64,000 bases of DNA, taken from contig NZ_AQYH01000010.1 in the NCBI RefSeq assembly GCF_000380505.1, forward strand, positions 558,001 through 622,000, read 5' to 3'. The notes under the pieces were generated by a model. The model did not search any database and was not told the origin of the DNA. It saw only the letters and a program-made list of their open reading frames with translations. The DNA is from Kaistia granuli DSM 23481 (lineage in GTDB: Bacteria > Pseudomonadota > Alphaproteobacteria > Rhizobiales > Kaistiaceae). How positions within the stretch are numbered: the first letter of the stretch is position 1; the number at the start of each line of letters is the position of its first letter. Of this stretch, positions 60,943 to 64,000 are shown piece by piece. Made by a program: the position numbers and the translations under genes.

Positions 60943-63201
60943 ATGCTGGAAATCGTCCCGCTATCGCCCGTTGATGGTCATGCAGAGGCGATACGGAGCC
61001 TGAAGCTGGCCTCGGATGTTTCGGCGGTTGTCTGGGATATCCCCGGGCCCTGTTCCGTGCCGCCGCGTTGCGCGCGCCAGGATGGCGAGATCATCGCGCC
61101 GCTCGCGAGTTTGCGGCTCGGCCGCGTCGATGGAGGTACCCGCATCATCTGGGCCATGCGGCCGCGCGAACCCATGCGCCTTGCTGTTTCGGCCGGCACG
61201 CTCGGCCCATCCGATCACGTCGAAGTCGATCCCGGCGATCCGTTCCTTGGCGCCGATGTCGCGGCCCTCGTCGATGATCTCGACGGCCGCGCTCGCGTTT
61301 CGTTGCTGACGGCCCTGTTGACGTCCTGGTGTGGCGCGTTCCGGTTGGGTCGCTCGGCGACCTATGCCGAGGCTGTGCAGGTTCTGGCGCATGAATTGCA
61401 GCCGGGCGACGGCCAGGCCGTGCTTGCCTGCGAGCCGACCCGCGACACCGCGCTGATCGAGCTCGCGACGAGTGCCGATCTCGGCGCCATTGCTTCCGGG
61501 CATCTGATCACCCCGCATGGCGTACGCCGTCTGGCGATCGACGCCTATGCGCGAAAGGCCGACAAGAACGGCCGGCACGCCACGACGCTGGTCGTGGACG
61601 GCAATGCAGCTTCCCTCGGTTCGGGGACCTTGGTCCTGATCGGCGAGCATGGTCTTGCCATTCGCACACTCGGGCGGAAAGCCAAGGCGCCGGCCAGCTT
61701 CCTGCGTTGGTGGGGCGCCCGCCGCAATGACGGCGCGCTGACCGAATTCCTGGTGCGAACCCTCTCCGCCAAGTCGGATGAGGCGCGCCTGGCTGTCATC
61801 GATATGCAGGCCCGCGCGGCGATTCCGGCGAAGGCGGTTGAACTCGCGGCGTTCCAGCCGGGCGCCGAGGTGGATCTGGCCCTGTCGCTGGACGAGGGCC
61901 TGCTCGTCGGCGGCTGGTTCCGCGACCCGCAGGGGCTGATTGCGGGCATGGATCATGTGGCCGCCGGGGAGGCGCGCTCACTCGACGCCGTCTGGCATCT
62001 CTTTCCCGGCCGCGTCGGCAACGCCGAGGGCACCGTCCGCGACGATGCCACCGGCTTCATCGCCTATCTGCCGCATGACAAGCCGGCGGGCCCGATCCTC
62101 CAGCCGCGCTTCCGCATGCGCCTGAAGTCGGGCGGCGAGGTCACGCTGATCCCGAAGCCGCAGCCAATCGATGCCGCGACGATGCGGGCAGGGGCCTTGC
62201 GCTCGGTGCCGCTTCAGCATGCGACCGGATCGCTGCTTACGACCACGCTGGGGCCCGCGCTGGCGGAAATCCAGTCCCGCGTCATCAAGTCGGTGGCGGT
62301 CGCGCGAACGGAACAGTTTGGCCCGGCGTTGGCCGAGCCGCTGTTCTCGATCGTCATCCCGCTCTACCGGATGCTCGACTTTCTGCGGTTTCAGGTCGCG
62401 GCGTTCGCGACCGATCCGGGCCTGCGCGACTATGCCGAGATCATTTTCGTGCTCGATTCTCCCGAGCAGGCCGACGATGTCAGCCATATGCTGGGAGGGC
62501 TCTACCGGCTCTACCAGATGCCGATGACGCTCGCTGTGATGAGCGCCAATGGCGGCTACGCGCGGGCCAACAATGCCGGCGTCGAGTTAGCTCGCGGGCT
62601 CATCGTCAATCTGCTGAATTCCGACGTCATCCCGACGGGGCATGACTGGCTGGCGCAGCTTGCCGACAAGCTGGGCGGCGCGGCCAAGATCGGCGCCGTC
62701 GGCCCGAAGCTGCTGTTCGAGGACGGCTCGCTGCAGCATGCCGGCCTCTATTTCCAGCGCGACGCCCGCGGCACCTGGCTCAATCATCATTTCTTCAAGG
62801 GCATGCCCGGCGGCCATGCACCCGCCAATACCGCGCGTCTCGTGCCGGCCGTGACGGGCGCTTGCCTCGTCATGCTGCGGGACACGTTCCGCGAAGTCGG
62901 CGGCTTTACGGAGGACTATGTCATCGGTGACTACGAAGACAGCGATATCTGCCTGAAGATCCGAGCGACCGGGCAGGCGATTTCCTACGAGCCGGGCGTC
63001 GCGCTCTATCACCTTGAGCGGCGTTCGATGCGCCGTAATGGCGACTACATGCGCGGGATCGCCTCTCGATATAATTCCTGGCTGCATAGTCAGCGCTGGG
63101 ATGGCGTGATCGGGCCTCTGATGCAGGAGGCGGCCGAACTGGCGAAAGTGACGAGCGCGGCCGAGACCACCCCCGTGCGCAGACAGCGGAGCGCGGCATG
63201 A
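60943..63201 (+). CDS. GT2 glycosyltransferase with a large N-terminal domain (ExpE2-like)
   Basis: A 752-residue protein. Residues 1 to about 455 form an N-terminal region I do not recognise (LEIVPLSPVDGHAEAIRSL at the start; later DEGLLVGGWFRDPQG and PRFRMRLKSGGEVTL). From about 464 there is a GT-A domain: PLFSIVIPLYRMLDFLRFQV, IIFVLDSPEQ, NGGYARANNAGVELARG, and NSDVIPTG near 559 in place of the DxD motif. It is completed by VTGACLVMLRDTFREVGGF and IGDYEDSDICLKIRATG. I chose ATG 60943 (GAGG upstream) over GTG 60934. It overlaps the methyltransferase gene by four bases and parallels ExpE2 in position. Confidence 0.9.
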   Translation: MLEIVPLSPVDGHAEAIRSLKLASDVSAVVWDIPGPCSVPPRCARQDGEIIAPLASLRLGRVDGGTRIIWAMRPREPMRLAVSAGTLGPSDHVEVDPGDPFLGADVAALVDDLDGRARVSLLTALLTSWCGAFRLGRSATYAEAVQVLAHELQPGDGQAVLACEPTRDTALIELATSADLGAIASGHLITPHGVRRLAIDAYARKADKNGRHATTLVVDGNAASLGSGTLVLIGEHGLAIRTLGRKAKAPASFLRWWGARRNDGALTEFLVRTLSAKSDEARLAVIDMQARAAIPAKAVELAAFQPGAEVDLALSLDEGLLVGGWFRDPQGLIAGMDHVAAGEARSLDAVWHLFPGRVGNAEGTVRDDATGFIAYLPHDKPAGPILQPRFRMRLKSGGEVTLIPKPQPIDAATMRAGALRSVPLQHATGSLLTTTLGPALAEIQSRVIKSVAVARTEQFGPALAEPLFSIVIPLYRMLDFLRFQVAAFATDPGLRDYAEIIFVLDSPEQADDVSHMLGGLYRLYQMPMTLAVMSANGGYARANNAGVELARGLIVNLLNSDVIPTGHDWLAQLADKLGGAAKIGAVGPKLLFEDGSLQHAGLYFQRDARGTWLNHHFFKGMPGGHAPANTARLVPAVTGACLVMLRDTFREVGGFTEDYVIGDYEDSDICLKIRATGQAISYEPGVALYHLERRSMRRNGDYMRGIASRYNSWLHSQRWDGVIGPLMQEAAELAKVTSAAETTPVRRQRSAA

Positions 63202-64000
63202 CGGCGGCGGTTGCGTTGAAGGCGGTGTCGGAGCCGGCACGGCCGGATTTTGACCCGCAACACCTTGCCTGGTTGCAGGAAAGCGTACTCGCCAACCGGT
63301 TCCTGCCCGAGCCCACGGCCGACAGCATCTTCGTCGGCGACGGCGACTATCGGGCGATCGGCACCGAGTTTCTCGGCCATCTCGTTCAGCTGGGGGGCAT
63401 CCTGCCGAATGATCGCGTGCTCGACATCGGCAGCGGCATCGGCCGCATCGCCGTACCTCTGACGCAATATCTCTCGCCGGGCGCCGCCTATTGGGGGGTG
63501 GATCCTGTCGCTGAAGGGGTGGCTTGGTGCCGGGAGCACATCAGCCCCGTCTATGACAATTTTCGCTTCGATACGATCGATGTCGCCCATCACATCTACA
63601 ATCCCAAGGGTGCGATCAAGGGCGAGACATTGCGGCTCCCTTTCGAGCCCGAGAGCTTTGATTTCATCTTCATGGTCTCTGTGGCGACGCATCTGCCGCC
63701 GCTCGAGATCGCGGCCTATGTCCGCGAGGCCCAGCGGCTGCTCGTGCCGGGCGGCCGGCTTTTCATCACGGCCTTCATCCTCGACGAGACGGCGAAAGGC
63801 GCCTTGCCGCAGCGCGATCCGCGCTTGGCCTTCAAGCGGGAGGGCAACGGACCGGCCTGGCTCGTCGACCGCACCGCGCCGCTTGGCGCGGTCGGTTTCG
63901 ATGATGGCTTCTTCGAGCGGTTGATCCAGCGTTTCGGGCTGTCGATCTGCCTGAAGAGCCTCGGCCATTGGCGCGGCCAGCCGGCGGCGCACTATCAGGA
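63198..64000 (+). CDS. SAM-dependent methyltransferase (3' end outside window)
   Basis: A methyltransferase of the class I fold, cut by the window edge after 267 complete codons. The SAM-binding motif is VLDIGSGIGRIAVPL near residue 74, with VDPVAEGVAWCREH as strand 2, FDFIFMVSVATHLPP as the following strand, and AQRLLVPGGRLFITAF as the closing motif. It starts with ATGA overlap with the GT2 gene, so it is part of the same operon, in the place of expE3 in the S. meliloti locus. It could methylate a sugar of the polysaccharide; the acceptor is not shown by sequence. Confidence 0.9.
   Translation, partial: MTAAVALKAVSEPARPDFDPQHLAWLQESVLANRFLPEPTADSIFVGDGDYRAIGTEFLGHLVQLGGILPNDRVLDIGSGIGRIAVPLTQYLSPGAAYWGVDPVAEGVAWCREHISPVYDNFRFDTIDVAHHIYNPKGAIKGETLRLPFEPESFDFIFMVSVATHLPPLEIAAYVREAQRLLVPGGRLFITAFILDETAKGALPQRDPRLAFKREGNGPAWLVDRTAPLGAVGFDDGFFERLIQRFGLSICLKSLGHWRGQPAAHYQ

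Overview
The window reads as a high-GC alphaproteobacterial chromosome, most likely order Hyphomicrobiales (Rhizobiales). The evidence is gene order: marC-gyrA-coaD-cyclophilin-cyclophilin-queA-tgt, ppiD / trpE-trpG-trpD-trpC-moaC-moeA, and tpiA-secG-pyrG-kdsA are typical runs for that order. A separate trpE and trpG, a metal-type KdsA and an exopolysaccharide locus like the Sinorhizobium galactoglucan (EPS II) genes agree with this. Genus cannot be fixed from what I can see. No phage, transposase, integrase, rRNA or CRISPR array is visible. One tRNA gene, tRNA-Lys(TTT), is present.

Region 1 (1-11.4 kb) holds housekeeping genes: a marC fragment, gyrA, coaD, two tandem cyclophilins, queA-tgt (queuosine), a second marC, small secreted or regulatory proteins, ynfA and tRNA-Lys. 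Notable points are a Tgt that lacks three of its four zinc ligands, a GyrA with unusual quinolone-pocket residues, and a cyclophilin pair with a nearly identical 86-nt block. The tgt-marC gap carries paired palindromic repeats.

Region 2 (11.6-18.6 kb) has UDP-glucose dehydrogenase, a two-gene RND efflux operon without an outer-membrane factor or regulator, and an EEP-family phosphatase/nuclease. Region 3 (18.6-27.4 kb, minus strand) is a tight trpE-G-D-C / GNAT / moaC-moeA run, with ppiD upstream. Region 4 (27.7-36.1 kb) holds tpiA, secG, pyrG, kdsA, an unknown membrane protein, queF (the third queuosine-pathway gene here), a DUF1835 protein and eno. Region 5 (36.1-45.4 kb) mixes agmatine/putrescine catabolism (aguA, aguB, gabD) with a HAD phosphatase, an alpha/beta hydrolase, a class-A-beta-lactamase-fold protein and small enzymes.

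Region 6 (45.4-64 kb, continuing past the window) is the most distinctive part. It is an exopolysaccharide locus set off by AT-rich promoters. A left operon encodes a large unknown protein, a GT2-GT4 fusion glycosyltransferase, two tandem pyruvyltransferase-family proteins, a secreted clan-A glycoside hydrolase and an SGNH esterase/acyltransferase-like protein. A convergent GT4 and a MarR-type regulator follow. A right operon encodes a type I secretion ABC protein and HlyD adaptor, a compact 237-residue RTX protein, a large GT2 protein and a methyltransferase. The regulator-ABC-HlyD-RTX-GT order parallels expG-expD1-expD2-expE1-expE2 of S. meliloti, so I infer a secreted, calcium-dependent polysaccharide with pyruvyl and perhaps acyl or methyl decoration. 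A short motif recurs in all three AT-rich control regions. The RTX protein carries phenylalanine at the ninth position of its first nine repeats, which I consider the most unusual structural feature of the window.
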